From assembly GCF_001676385.1 (NCBI RefSeq), contig NZ_LYVJ01000011.1, forward strand, positions 147,783-211,782: a DNA stretch of 64,000 nucleotides, given 5' to 3'. Both the position numbers and the translations under genes were made by a program. Positions 44,396 through 53,197 of this stretch are shown here, piece by piece (the stretch's first letter is position 1; the number at the start of each line of letters is the position of its first letter). The notes beneath the pieces were generated by a model. That model had not been told where the DNA came from. It did not search any database and saw only the letters and a list, made by a program, of their open reading frames with translations. The stretch is from Stenotrophomonas maltophilia (lineage in GTDB: Bacteria; Pseudomonadota; Gammaproteobacteria; Xanthomonadales; Xanthomonadaceae).

Positions 44396-44794
44396 ATGCG
44401 CCTGCGACTCTGCATCGGTTTCATGCTGGCCGCACTGCTCACCGCTTGCAGCAGTGCAGTGCCGGTTGTCAGGGGGGTGGCAGAGCCCGCTGCACCCAGC
44501 GGCCCCGAAGCGGCCGCGGCCTATCAGGAAGCGCGCGATGTCGACTGCCAAGCGGCCGGTGGCACTCTGCAGCGACTGGGCCGCCTGCAGCGCGAGCAGT
44601 GCGTGATTCCCTACACCGATGCTGGCAAGGCATGCAGCCGCAAGAGCGACTGCACCGGCCAGTGCCTGGCCGGCACCGCGGTGGCCGCAGGCAGCGTTGC
44701 CCGGGGTACCTGCCAGCGTGATGCCAGCCAGAATTTCGGCTGCCGCCAGCGCATCGACGAAGGCACGGCGCAGGGCACGATCTGCGTGGATTGA
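44396..44794 (+). CDS. Small cysteine-rich lipoprotein
   Basis: A 132-residue protein with a lipoprotein signal (LCIGFMLAALLTAC, lipidated cysteine near residue 18). The mature part is alanine-rich at first and then carries eight cysteines (DVDCQ, EQCVI, KACSRKSDCTGQC, GTCQ, FGCRQ, TICVD), enough for four disulfides in the periplasm. I do not recognise a family; the spacing C-x5-C-x3-C in the centre is the main landmark. Single gene between rmuC and a SMAG repeat. Confidence 0.75.
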   Translation: MRLRLCIGFMLAALLTACSSAVPVVRGVAEPAAPSGPEAAAAYQEARDVDCQAAGGTLQRLGRLQREQCVIPYTDAGKACSRKSDCTGQCLAGTAVAAGSVARGTCQRDASQNFGCRQRIDEGTAQGTICVD

Positions 44795-44805
44795 GGATGT
44801 CCTGC

Positions 44806-44862
44806 GTAGAGCCGAGCCCATGCTCGGCTGCCCAGCAATGAGCATGGGCCCGGCTCTGCAAC
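44806..44862. repeat. SMAG-type palindrome pair
   Basis: Starts GTAGAGCCGAGCCCATGCTC and continues to GAGCATGGGCCCGGCTCTGC; the end has decayed from CTAC to CTGC. It lies between the lipoprotein and glutathione peroxidase genes. Confidence 0.8.
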
Positions 44863-44916
44863 AGCGCGTGCGGCGCTATGCTGTCGGGCCATTCCCCGCT
44901 GCAACCGGAGCCCCGC

Positions 44917-45462
44917 GTGAGCACCCCGATCCAGGATATTCCCCTTACCACCATCGACGGCCAGCCGTCCTCGCTTGCCGACTACCAGGGCAAGGTACTG
45001 CTGCTGGTCAACGTCGCCTCCAAGTGCGGCCTGACCCCGCAGTACGAAGGCCTGCAGGCGCTGTATGCAGAAAAGCACGCACAGGGCCTGGAAGTGCTGG
45101 CTTTCCCGGCCAACAACTTCCTCGGTCAGGAACCCGGCAGTGACGCGGAGATCCAGCAGTTCTGCCAGCTTACCTATGACGTCGGCTTCCCGATGTTTTC
45201 CAAGATCAGCGTGGCCGGTGACGACACCCACCCGCTGTACCGCCAGCTGACCGCAGCGCAGCCGGTCTCGATCGGTGAAGGCCCGCTGCGTGAGCGCCTG
45301 GCCAGCAAGGAGATCCCGATCCATCCAGCACCGTCGGTGCTGTGGAACTTCGAGAAGTTCCTGATCGGCCGCGATGGCAAGGTCATGGCCCGTTTCGCGC
45401 CGGACGTGGCTGCCGACGATGCGCGCCTGCGCGAGGCCATCGAAACCGCGCTGGCTGCTTGA
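44917..45462 (+). CDS. Glutathione peroxidase family protein
   Basis: A 181-residue thiol peroxidase of the GPx type, which reduces hydroperoxides with thioredoxin or glutathione. The start GTG 44917 gives MSTPIQDIPLTTIDG. The peroxidatic cysteine is in NVASKCGLTPQYEGL near residue 37, with the catalytic partners glutamine in FPANNFLGQEPG and tryptophan in VLWNFEKFLI. A bidirectional terminator follows. In-frame sequence back to 44878 includes a less likely ATG. Confidence 0.92.
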   Translation: MSTPIQDIPLTTIDGQPSSLADYQGKVLLLVNVASKCGLTPQYEGLQALYAEKHAQGLEVLAFPANNFLGQEPGSDAEIQQFCQLTYDVGFPMFSKISVAGDDTHPLYRQLTAAQPVSIGEGPLRERLASKEIPIHPAPSVLWNFEKFLIGRDGKVMARFAPDVAADDARLREAIETALAA

Positions 45463-45504
45463 GGAAAGGTGGGCCAACCAGGACTGGCACCCGCCGCAAA
45501 AAGA

Positions 45505-45532
45505 AAAAACCCCGCCTCGGCGGGGTTTTTTC
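45505..45532. terminator. Bidirectional rho-independent terminator
   Basis: AAAAAACCCCGCC-TC-GGCGGGGTTTTTT: a perfect stem with A-run before and T-run after. It serves the peroxidase gene on the plus strand and mlaA on the minus strand, which converge here. Confidence 0.93.
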
Positions 45533-45550
45533 ACGTACTCATGAGCAGGC

Positions 45551-46576
45551 TCAGTTGGTCCACTGCGGCATCGGCATCGCATCGACCGGGATCGGCGAAT
45601 CTGCATCGTCATGACCGCGGTCGCGCTTGCTGCGCAGATCGTTTTCGATCTGGTAGTTGCGCCGTTGCATCCAGGCGTCGCGGACCAGCGAGTACTCATC
45701 CACGGCGCTGTCGCGCAGGTCGTCGATCGCCAGCAACTGCGCGCGGGTATCGACCAGCTGCAGGCCCTGCAGGCCGATGCGGACCTTGTCCTGTTCGATG
45801 CGGCGGATCGGCGACAGCGGGATGTCGCCGGCCAGGCCGAATACATCGCGCACGGTGCGCGGGCCGAAGAACGGCAGTTCCACATAGCGCGAACGGCGCC
45901 AGCCCCAGGCGCCCAGCGTCTGGCCGAAGTCTTCATTGCGTCGCGGCACCATCGCCTTGCTGGCCGGATCGAACAGGCCACCGATGCCCAGCGTGCTGTT
46001 CATCAGGAAGCGGCCGAGGCTGTCCCAGGCATCCGCGCCGCGGCCCTGCAGCAGCTGGTTGGTAATGGTGACCGGAGCACGCAGGTTGCTGAAGAAATTG
46101 CTGATGCCGGTGCGGGCGAAGCGCGGAACCACATGGGTATAGGCCGTCGCCAACGGGCGTGCAACGCTGCGGTCGACCGCATTGTTGAACGTGTGCACCT
46201 TGCGGTTGAATTTCTCCCACGGATCGTAGGCTGCGGCGCTGCCGGTCGCGTTGGTGCCGCCATACAGGGCGTCGAAGTCGTCGTCGCCGCCCGGTGCGGT
46301 GGCAGTGGCATCGGCCGTGCCGGTGGCCGTGGGCTGCGCAGGAGCCGCCGAAGGCTGTGCCGCCGCAGGTACCGGCTGGCTGGCCACGGTCGGCGCCGCC
46401 GCCGTGCCAGTGGTGCCGGCAACGGCATCCGGGGCTGCATCGGCCGGCGCTTCGGTGGGTGCGCTGGCCGGGACCGCAGTGGCGGCCATGGGTGCATCGC
46501 TGTGCGTGGCCTTGCCGGCACAGGCCGTCAAGGAGGCGGCCAGGACGATCAGGAAGAAAGCGCGTATGACGTTCAT
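45551..46576 (-). CDS. mlaA: Outer-membrane lipoprotein MlaA (VacJ)
   Basis: A 341-residue lipoprotein with signal FFLIVLAASLTAC (lipidated cysteine near residue 19), then about 85 residues rich in alanine, proline and threonine, and the MlaA domain from about 115 (DPWEKFNRKVHTFNNAVDR, ISNFFSNLRAPVTITNQLLQG, FGQTLGAWGW). It sits as a ring in the inner leaflet of the outer membrane and extracts misplaced phospholipids. It is encoded last in the mla operon, one base after mlaB, whereas in E. coli it is elsewhere on the chromosome. Confidence 0.95.
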   Translation of the reverse strand: MNVIRAFFLIVLAASLTACAGKATHSDAPMAATAVPASAPTEAPADAAPDAVAGTTGTAAAPTVASQPVPAAAQPSAAPAQPTATGTADATATAPGGDDDFDALYGGTNATGSAAAYDPWEKFNRKVHTFNNAVDRSVARPLATAYTHVVPRFARTGISNFFSNLRAPVTITNQLLQGRGADAWDSLGRFLMNSTLGIGGLFDPASKAMVPRRNEDFGQTLGAWGWRRSRYVELPFFGPRTVRDVFGLAGDIPLSPIRRIEQDKVRIGLQGLQLVDTRAQLLAIDDLRDSAVDEYSLVRDAWMQRRNYQIENDLRSKRDRGHDDADSPIPVDAMPMPQWTN

Positions 46577-46577
46577 G

Positions 46578-46889
46578 TCAGCTCGCAGCAGAAGTAGCGT
46601 TGAAATCCAGGTCGGGCGACAGCCGGTAGGCGGCGCTCAGTTCGTTGTAACCGGCCGGTGCGCCGGAGATCGCCAGCGCGTGGCCGCTGCTGCGTGCACG
46701 CGCTGCCAGCTCGGCCAGCAGTGCCAGGCCGGCGCTGTCCACGCGCTCGACCTCGCCGAGGTCCAGCCTCGCCAGTTTGGCGGGGAGGGCCTGGAGCTGC
46801 GGCCACAGCGCGATCACCGCAGCCCGGTCGAGCACCCCGCGCAGGCGCAGGGTATCGCCCTCCAGCAGCGCCAGCGCGTTACTTGCCAT
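46578..46889 (-). CDS. mlaB: STAS-domain protein MlaB
   Basis: A 103-residue STAS-domain protein that binds MlaF in the cytoplasm and stabilises the MlaFEDB transporter. The key segment LDLGEVERVDSAGLALLAELA has the conserved DSAG motif. Its start overlaps the mlaC end by 11 bases. Confidence 0.88.
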   Translation of the reverse strand: MASNALALLEGDTLRLRGVLDRAAVIALWPQLQALPAKLARLDLGEVERVDSAGLALLAELAARARSSGHALAISGAPAGYNELSAAYRLSPDLDFNATSAAS

Positions 46890-47541
46890 TGGCCGCAGGC
46901 CCGGCCTGCATGCTGCCGTTGCGCAGTTCGGTGGCCACCTGCTTGATGCCCTTCTGGCGCAGCGGGGAGTCGAACTGGTTCCGGAAGGTCTGGACGTAGG
47001 AGATGCCTTCGATGTTGACGTCGAAGATCTTCCATTGGCCGTTCACGTTGCGCATCCAGTACTCGACCGGCGTCGGCTCGTTGCCGGCGCGGACCAGCTC
47101 GGTGCTCACGCGCACGCCGCGGTTGCCCGGCAGCGGGCTTTCACCCTTCAGGCGGAAGCTGGGCTTGCCCTGGATGTTGAGCAGGGCCGAGCCGTAGCGC
47201 TGCATCAGGCTGTCGGCCATCGCATCGGCGAACAGCTTGATGTCGGCGTCGGATGCACCCCTCGAGTGCGGGCCCAGCACCAGGCGCGCGGCATAGTCGC
47301 GGTCGAAGGTGCGGTTCAGTTCGCTGTCGATGTAGCCACGCAGGCTGGCCGCGTTGCTGCTGAACTCGCCCCGGCGTTGCTGCAGCGTGGTGAGGATGCG
47401 CGTGCTGGCATCGATCACCACTTTGCCCGCCTGGCCCTGCGTCGCGGTAACGGCGGGGGCGGTGGCCTGCGCCTGGGCGAGGAACGGGGTGGCCGTCAGC
47501 AGCGCCGAGGCAAGCAGGGCCGGGATCAGTTTGGTCTTCAT
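46879..47541 (-). CDS. mlaC: Periplasmic phospholipid-binding protein MlaC
   Basis: A 220-residue protein with a signal peptide (LIPALLASALLTATPFLAQAQA). The MlaC (Ttg2D) domain is shown by GYIDSELNRTFDRDYAARLVLG and the C-terminal NGQWKIFDVNIEGISYVQTF. It shuttles phospholipid between the outer-membrane MlaA complex and MlaD. The ATG overlaps the mlaD stop (ATGA). Confidence 0.94.
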   Translation of the reverse strand: MKTKLIPALLASALLTATPFLAQAQATAPAVTATQGQAGKVVIDASTRILTTLQQRRGEFSSNAASLRGYIDSELNRTFDRDYAARLVLGPHSRGASDADIKLFADAMADSLMQRYGSALLNIQGKPSFRLKGESPLPGNRGVRVSTELVRAGNEPTPVEYWMRNVNGQWKIFDVNIEGISYVQTFRNQFDSPLRQKGIKQVATELRNGSMQAGPAANGK

Positions 47542-48062
47542 GGTTGCGGTTCCGTTGCAGGCGCCTGCGCGCCATCGTTGGGTTTCTGAGCGGCGTCGCC
47601 ACCGGCGCCGCCGCTGAACATGTACTTGCCGACCAGCTGGATCAGGTCCACGGCCGGCTGGGTGAAGACGATCTCGTCACCCGCCTTGAGCACGTCCGGA
47701 TCGCCACCCGGCTGCAGACCGATATAGCTTTCGCCGAGCAAACCACTGGTGAAGATGCCGGCCGAGGTGTCCGCCGGCAGGTCCTTGACCTTGGCATCCA
47801 TGCGCAGCGTCACGATCGATTCGAATTTCACCGGGTCCAGGTCGATCGAGGCGACCTGGCCGACGGTGACACCACCGATCTTCACTGGCGCCTGCTTGCG
47901 CAGCTGGCCGACCTGCGAGAAGCGTGCCTTCAGCTCATAGCCGCCGCTGCCCCAGCTCCAGCGCTGGTTGGTCGAGGCCACGGCCAGCACCAGCAGCGAG
48001 GCCAGGGCCAGCAGCAGGAACGCGCCGACGGAGAATTCGAGTCTGGGACCGCGGATGGCCAT
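47538..48062 (-). CDS. mlaD: MCE-domain protein MlaD
   Basis: A 174-residue inner-membrane-anchored MCE protein. One N-terminal helix (FSVGAFLLLALASLLVLAVAS) is followed by the MCE domain (LKARFSQVGQLRKQAPVKIG, VGQVASIDLDP) and a hydrophobic tail segment. It forms a hexameric ring on the periplasmic side of MlaE that passes lipid to or from MlaC. The gene is followed by mlaC with overlapping codons and preceded by mlaE with a 60-base gap. Confidence 0.94.
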   Translation of the reverse strand: MAIRGPRLEFSVGAFLLLALASLLVLAVASTNQRWSWGSGGYELKARFSQVGQLRKQAPVKIGGVTVGQVASIDLDPVKFESIVTLRMDAKVKDLPADTSAGIFTSGLLGESYIGLQPGGDPDVLKAGDEIVFTQPAVDLIQLVGKYMFSGGAGGDAAQKPNDGAQAPATEPQP

Positions 48063-48122
48063 GTTGGATTACCTGATCGAGTCGTTGTGGCCGCGCGCGC
48101 CTGCGCACCGCCGGTGGAAGGG

Positions 48123-48872
48123 TTAGGTGAACAACATTGCCGACAGCACGAAGTTGAACATCAGTACCAGCAGCGAGGCGTTGACCACTGCGCGGGTCGT
48201 CGCCACCGACGTGCCCTCGATGGTCGGCTCGGCGTGGAAACCCACATAGGCAGCGACCAGTGCGGCAGTGCCGCCGAAGATCGCCGATTTCAGCATCGCC
48301 ACGCCGAAGTCATCCCAGAAGTCGACGCTGTTGCGCAGTGCCGACCAGAACACGCCGTTGTCCAGCCCCAGCACATGCACCGCTTCGAAGTAGCTGGCAC
48401 TGATCGCCAGCGAGCAGAAAATACCGGTGAGCAACGGCACGGTCAGCACCGCCGCCCAGAAGCGCGGCGCCACCGCCTTGGCCACCGGGTCGATCGCCAT
48501 CAGTTCCAGTGCCTTGATCTGGTCGGTGGCGCGCATCAGGCCCAGTTCGGCGGCGATCGAGCTGCCGGCACGGCCGATGAACAACAACGCGGTCAGCACG
48601 GGCGCCAGCTCGCGGTACAGCGACAGGCCCAGCAGGGTTGACAGTGCATCCGCCGCACCGAAGGTAGTCAGCGTGCGATAGCCCTGCAGGGTCAGCACCA
48701 GGCCGACAAAGGCACCGCCGACGGCAATGATCGGCAGCGAGCGTGCGCCGATCTTGTAGATCTCGCGGGTCAGTTCGGCCAGGAAGTCACGGGTGGGCAG
48801 TGAACCACGCAGGACCGTCAGCGAGAACAGGCCGGCGCGGCCCAGAGAACGGGTAGCGTCAACGAACGGCAT
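48123..48872 (-). CDS. mlaE: ABC transporter permease MlaE
   Basis: A 249-residue permease of the MlaE family with about five helices. Landmarks: LTREIYKIGARSLPIIAVGG, LFIGRAGSSIAAELGLMRAT and the ELMAIDPVAKAVAPRFWA loop. It forms the dimeric core of the phospholipid transporter with MlaF. Its start shares one base with the mlaF stop. Confidence 0.95.
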   Translation of the reverse strand: MPFVDATRSLGRAGLFSLTVLRGSLPTRDFLAELTREIYKIGARSLPIIAVGGAFVGLVLTLQGYRTLTTFGAADALSTLLGLSLYRELAPVLTALLFIGRAGSSIAAELGLMRATDQIKALELMAIDPVAKAVAPRFWAAVLTVPLLTGIFCSLAISASYFEAVHVLGLDNGVFWSALRNSVDFWDDFGVAMLKSAIFGGTAALVAAYVGFHAEPTIEGTSVATTRAVVNASLLVLMFNFVLSAMLFT

Positions 48873-49669
48873 CAGGCCACCCTCGCGCGTGGCGCGGCAT
48901 CGAACGGAATGGGGCCATCGGGCTGGCCATGCAGGAACTGCCGCAGCAGCGGATCCTGGCTGGACTGCAGCGCCTCGGGCGTGCCCTGGAACACGATGCC
49001 GCCGTTGGCGATCGCGATCACCTGGTCGCAGATCGGCAGGGTTTCATGCACGTGGTGGCTGACGATGATGCTGGTCAGGCCGAGGCTGTGGTTGAGGCGC
49101 TGGATCAGGCTCATGATCACGCCCGAGGCGATCGGGTCCAGCCCGGTCAGCGGCTCGTCGTAGATCATCAGCGGCGGGTCCAGTGCGAGTGCACGGGCCA
49201 GCGCCACGCGGCGCGCCATGCCCCCCGACAGCTCCCGCGGCCACGCATCGGCGGCGGCCAGCAGGCCTACCGCATGCAACTTCATCTCCACCAGCCGGCG
49301 CAGCACCACGGCGGGCAGGCGGGTATGCGTGCGCAGCGGCAGCGCGACGTTCTCGGCCACGGTGAGGTCGGTGAGCAGGCCATTGCCCTGCAGCAGCACG
49401 CCTACGCTCCTGCGCATTTCCAGCAGGGCGCCGCTGTCCTGCGGGACCGGCCTGCCGAACAGCGTGATCGCGCCGGCGACCGGGCGAAGCTCACCGGTCA
49501 ACGCCGCCAGCAGGGTCGACTTGCCGCTGCCGGACGGGCCAAGTACCGCCGTAATGCTGCCTTTGGGCACCTGCATCGATACATCGCGCAGGATCGTGCG
49601 CCCGCCCCGGTCGATGCGGACGTTGGACAACTGCACCAGACTGGAGGCGGAAGCCGGCATGGGCACCAT
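48872..49669 (-). CDS. mlaF: ABC transporter ATP-binding protein MlaF
   Basis: A 265-residue ATPase: Walker A GPSGSGKSTLLAAL, signature LSGGMARRVALARALALDPP, Walker B LMIYDEPLTGLDPIASGV, and the switch histidine in IIVSHHVHE. It powers phospholipid transport with MlaE. I use ATG 49669 (MVPMPASASS); ATG 49660 is also possible, and no clear ribosome site is seen. It is the first gene of the operon, divergent from recC with about 180 bases between. Confidence 0.93.
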   Translation of the reverse strand: MVPMPASASSLVQLSNVRIDRGGRTILRDVSMQVPKGSITAVLGPSGSGKSTLLAALTGELRPVAGAITLFGRPVPQDSGALLEMRRSVGVLLQGNGLLTDLTVAENVALPLRTHTRLPAVVLRRLVEMKLHAVGLLAAADAWPRELSGGMARRVALARALALDPPLMIYDEPLTGLDPIASGVIMSLIQRLNHSLGLTSIIVSHHVHETLPICDQVIAIANGGIVFQGTPEALQSSQDPLLRQFLHGQPDGPIPFDAAPRARVA

Positions 49670-49852
49670 TAACGTTTTTTCGACAGGGCAGGATCGGGCC
49701 AGCTGGCTGAACATAAGCAGACTGGGCGGTCCAGTATTGTTGCACGACAACGGCCCGCGCAGGCCGGGACAATCGGCGGGACGCCCGGAACAATCCATAC
49801 CGGCGGTGCGTTGGCCATTGAATACGGCCTGCCGTGCTGCACACTGTGCATG

Positions 49853-52800
49853 ATGAATGACCCGGGCAACGACTTCCGCCTCTACCATTCCAATTCCCTG
49901 GACGTGCTGGCGGCGTTGCTGGCGCGCAATGTGCGCGCGCCCGTCCCTGGCCAGCCCCTGCTGGCCCCCGAAGTGGTGTTGATCCCGCAGGTAGCAATGC
50001 GGCGCTGGCTGCAGGCAACACTGGCGGCGGAGTTCGGTGTCGCCGCCAACCTCGAGTTCCTGACGCCGGGCGAATTCGTCGCCCGCGCGCTGAAGGCCAA
50101 TGTCAGCGGCGAGCACGACGACCTGGACGCTGCGGGCCTGCGCTGGAAGCTGTACCAGGCGCTGCGCGACCCGGCGCTGCTGGCACAGCCGCCGATGCGC
50201 GCGCTGCAGTCATATCTTGCCGGCGATGATGCGTTGAAGCCGTGGGCACTGGCCGGCGAGCTGGCCGCGGTGTTCGAGAAATACCAGGCTTGGCGCCGCG
50301 ACTGGCTGCTGCACTGGGCCGCCGGCGCCGATCCGGCCGATCCGCAGGCGATCCTGTGGCGCACGATCACCCGCGGCCACGATTACCGCGCGCGCCGCAT
50401 CCAGGAGTACCTGGATCGCTTCGAAGGCGCTGGCCAGCCGCTGCCGCTGGGCCTGCCGCCGCGCCTGTCCGCCTTCGCGACGCTCAACATCTCACCCGAC
50501 GTATTGCGGGTGATGGCCACCCAGGCACGGGTGGGCGAGCTGCACTTCTACATGCCCACCCCGGTGCAGTCCTATTGGGGCGACCTGCAGACACTGGCCG
50601 AGCGCCTGCGCAGCGGCGCGCCGGATCCGTTCGGCGAAGCCGCGGGCGAGAACCGGTTGCTGGAAGCCTGGGGTGCGGCGGGGCGGGATTTCATGGCGGT
50701 GCTGGGTAGTTACGAAGTGGTGCACCCGGCGGGCGAGATCGCCGCTTATTCCGATCCCGAGGAAGACACCCGGCCAACCCTGGCCGAAGGCGGGCTGTCG
50801 GACAGCCTGCTGCACCGCCTGCAGCGCGATCTGTTCCATCGTCGCGCTCTGCCCTCGGGCGAGCTGCGCGACGGGCTGCGCAGCGACGACCCCAGCCTGC
50901 AGGTGCATGCCTGCCATACCCGGCTGCGCGAACTGCAGGTCCTGCACGACCAGTTGCGCAGCCTGCTGCAGGACCCGCGTTTCGACCCGCCGCTGCAGGC
51001 CCGCGAGATCGCAGTGCTGGCGCCGGACATCGATCCCTACGTGCCGTACCTGGAAGCCGTGTTCGGTGGCCGCGGCGGCGAAGAGGACCATATTCCGTAT
51101 GCATTGGCCGACAGCAGCCCGCTCGCTGGCGAGCCGCTGGCCGACGTGTTCGTGCACCTGCTGGGCCTGCCGGTCTCGCGCTTCGGCCTGAACGAAGTGC
51201 TGGACCTGCTGGCCAGCGCGCCGCTGGCCGAAGCGGCCGGGCTGGAGGCGGTGGACTTCGACCGCCTGCATGGCTGGCTGCAGCAGGCCGGCGCACGCTG
51301 GGGACTGGATGCCAGGCACCGCCAGCAGCACCAGGCACCGGCCGACGATGCCTACACCTGGCAGTTCGCGCTGGACCGGCTGGTGCTGGGCCACGCGACG
51401 GGCAGCGAGGCCGACCTGGCCGGCGTGGCACCGTGGACCGAGCTGGAAGGTGGCGCGCTGGAAGCGCTGGACCGCCTGCTGCGCCTGCTGCGCGTGCTGG
51501 CGGCCTACCAGCGCCGCCTCGGCGAACTGCTGACCCCGGCGCAATGGCGGCAGCGACTGCTGTCGCTGCTGGACGCCCTGCTGCCGGACTCGCCCAGCTC
51601 GCCCAACAGCCAGCGCGCACTGGAGCGCCTGCGCAGACTGTTGAACCAGTTCGCCGACGATGCCGCCAAAGCCGGCTTCGAAGAAGGCGTGCCGCCCGAG
51701 GTGGTGCGTGCCCACTTCGCCGGCGTGCTGGGCGAAGCCGACACGCGGGCGCCGCTGCTGACGGGCGGCATCAGCTTCGGCCGCATGGTGCCGATGCGCC
51801 TGCTGCCGTTCCGGGTGATCTGCGTGCTCGGCCTGAATGATGGCGACTTCCCGCGCCGGGACCCGGCCGCCGGCCTCAACCAGCTCACCGCCGAACTGGA
51901 CACGCCGCGCCGTCGACCGGGCGACCGCTCCACCCGCGAAGATGATCGCTTCCTCTTCCTGCAGCTGTTCGCTGCGGCGCAGGAAGTGTTCTACCTCAGC
52001 TACCTCGGCGCCGATCCGCGTGATGGCAGCGTGCGTGAGCCGTCCGTGCTGGTCAGCGAGCTGATCGATGCCGCCGCCGCGTATCACCTCGATCCGGCTG
52101 CGGTGGCCCGCGATTTCATCGTGCGCCACGCGCTGCAGCCGTTCTCGCCGGCCGCGTTCGGTGATGGCGATCCGCGCCGCTTCAGCTATCGCCGGCAGTG
52201 GCATCCGGCCGCCGGCCGCCTCACCGGCCGGCGCGGTGGCCTGCCACCCTGGTTCGATGCACCGTTGCCGCCGCCGGCCGACGATGTGGTGGAGGACGAG
52301 GTTGCACTCGATACCCTGCGCCGCTTCCTGTGCGACCCCGCCGGGCAGTTCCTCGCGCAGTCGCTCGGCCTGCGCCTGGCCGACGATGTCGAGGAGGTCG
52401 ATGACCTGGAACCGTTGGTGCTGTCCTCGCGGGGCCCGGAAAGGCGAAGCGTGCAGGCGGCGGTGGTGCGTGCCACGCTCAGCGGCGACAGCGAGCCCCT
52501 GTACCCACGACTGCGCGCGCGAGGCCTGCTGCCGTCCGGTCCACTGGGCGAGCGCCAGTTCGAGGTGGAACAGCTGAAGACCCGCCCCTATGCCACCGCG
52601 TTGCTGGGCTGGATGCAGGGCGAACCGTTGGAAAGCCGCCGCTATGACGTGCAGATCGACGGCGTACACCTGCACGGCCGCGTGGCTGATCGTCATTCCC
52701 AGGGCCTGGTGCGCTTGCGCGCCGGCCCCCTCAACGGCAACGCGGCGATCCGCCATGGCCTGGATTGGTTGCTGGCCAATGCTGCGGGCGATGCGTTGCC

Positions 52801-53197
52801 ACTGGTGCAGTTCCACGACGGCGGCGATGCCGGGCCTGGCCCGCATGTGCTGCCGGCACTGAGTGCTCCCGCTGCACGCGCGGCGCTGCGCGCGCTGCTG
52901 CGGCTGCGCCAGCGCGGCCTGCGCCAGCCGCTGCGCTTTGCCCCGTATACCGGCTGGGTGCTGTACACCACGACGGGTGAGAAGCAGCGCAGCGAAGGCT
53001 GGAAGCAGTGGCACGGCAGCGACCGCACCTGGGGCGAATCCAGCAGCGATGCCTGGCAGCTGCTGCTGCGCGGTGCCGACCCGTTCGCCACCGATGCTGG
53101 CTATGCCGAACTTCTGCACAACAGCCAGGTGGTCTTCAGCGCCGTGCGCGAAGGCCGCGCGCTGGGCGCCGACGCCAGCCATGAGGGCAGCGAATGA
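49853..53197 (+). CDS. recC: Exodeoxyribonuclease V gamma subunit RecC
   Basis: A 1114-residue subunit of RecBCD that recognises Chi and splits the strands. The N-terminus (DFRLYHSNSLDVLAALLA) and PEVVLIPQVAMRRWLQATLA are typical, as are the inactive helicase-like segments (GLNDGDFPRRD, FLQLFAAAQEVFYLSYLGAD). Two ATGs (49850 and 49853) are adjacent; I use the second. First of three genes joined by overlapping stop/start codons. Confidence 0.95.
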   Translation: MNDPGNDFRLYHSNSLDVLAALLARNVRAPVPGQPLLAPEVVLIPQVAMRRWLQATLAAEFGVAANLEFLTPGEFVARALKANVSGEHDDLDAAGLRWKLYQALRDPALLAQPPMRALQSYLAGDDALKPWALAGELAAVFEKYQAWRRDWLLHWAAGADPADPQAILWRTITRGHDYRARRIQEYLDRFEGAGQPLPLGLPPRLSAFATLNISPDVLRVMATQARVGELHFYMPTPVQSYWGDLQTLAERLRSGAPDPFGEAAGENRLLEAWGAAGRDFMAVLGSYEVVHPAGEIAAYSDPEEDTRPTLAEGGLSDSLLHRLQRDLFHRRALPSGELRDGLRSDDPSLQVHACHTRLRELQVLHDQLRSLLQDPRFDPPLQAREIAVLAPDIDPYVPYLEAVFGGRGGEEDHIPYALADSSPLAGEPLADVFVHLLGLPVSRFGLNEVLDLLASAPLAEAAGLEAVDFDRLHGWLQQAGARWGLDARHRQQHQAPADDAYTWQFALDRLVLGHATGSEADLAGVAPWTELEGGALEALDRLLRLLRVLAAYQRRLGELLTPAQWRQRLLSLLDALLPDSPSSPNSQRALERLRRLLNQFADDAAKAGFEEGVPPEVVRAHFAGVLGEADTRAPLLTGGISFGRMVPMRLLPFRVICVLGLNDGDFPRRDPAAGLNQLTAELDTPRRRPGDRSTREDDRFLFLQLFAAAQEVFYLSYLGADPRDGSVREPSVLVSELIDAAAAYHLDPAAVARDFIVRHALQPFSPAAFGDGDPRRFSYRRQWHPAAGRLTGRRGGLPPWFDAPLPPPADDVVEDEVALDTLRRFLCDPAGQFLAQSLGLRLADDVEEVDDLEPLVLSSRGPERRSVQAAVVRATLSGDSEPLYPRLRARGLLPSGPLGERQFEVEQLKTRPYATALLGWMQGEPLESRRYDVQIDGVHLHGRVADRHSQGLVRLRAGPLNGNAAIRHGLDWLLANAAGDALPLVQFHDGGDAGPGPHVLPALSAPAARAALRALLRLRQRGLRQPLRFAPYTGWVLYTTTGEKQRSEGWKQWHGSDRTWGESSSDAWQLLLRGADPFATDAGYAELLHNSQVVFSAVREGRALGADASHEGSE

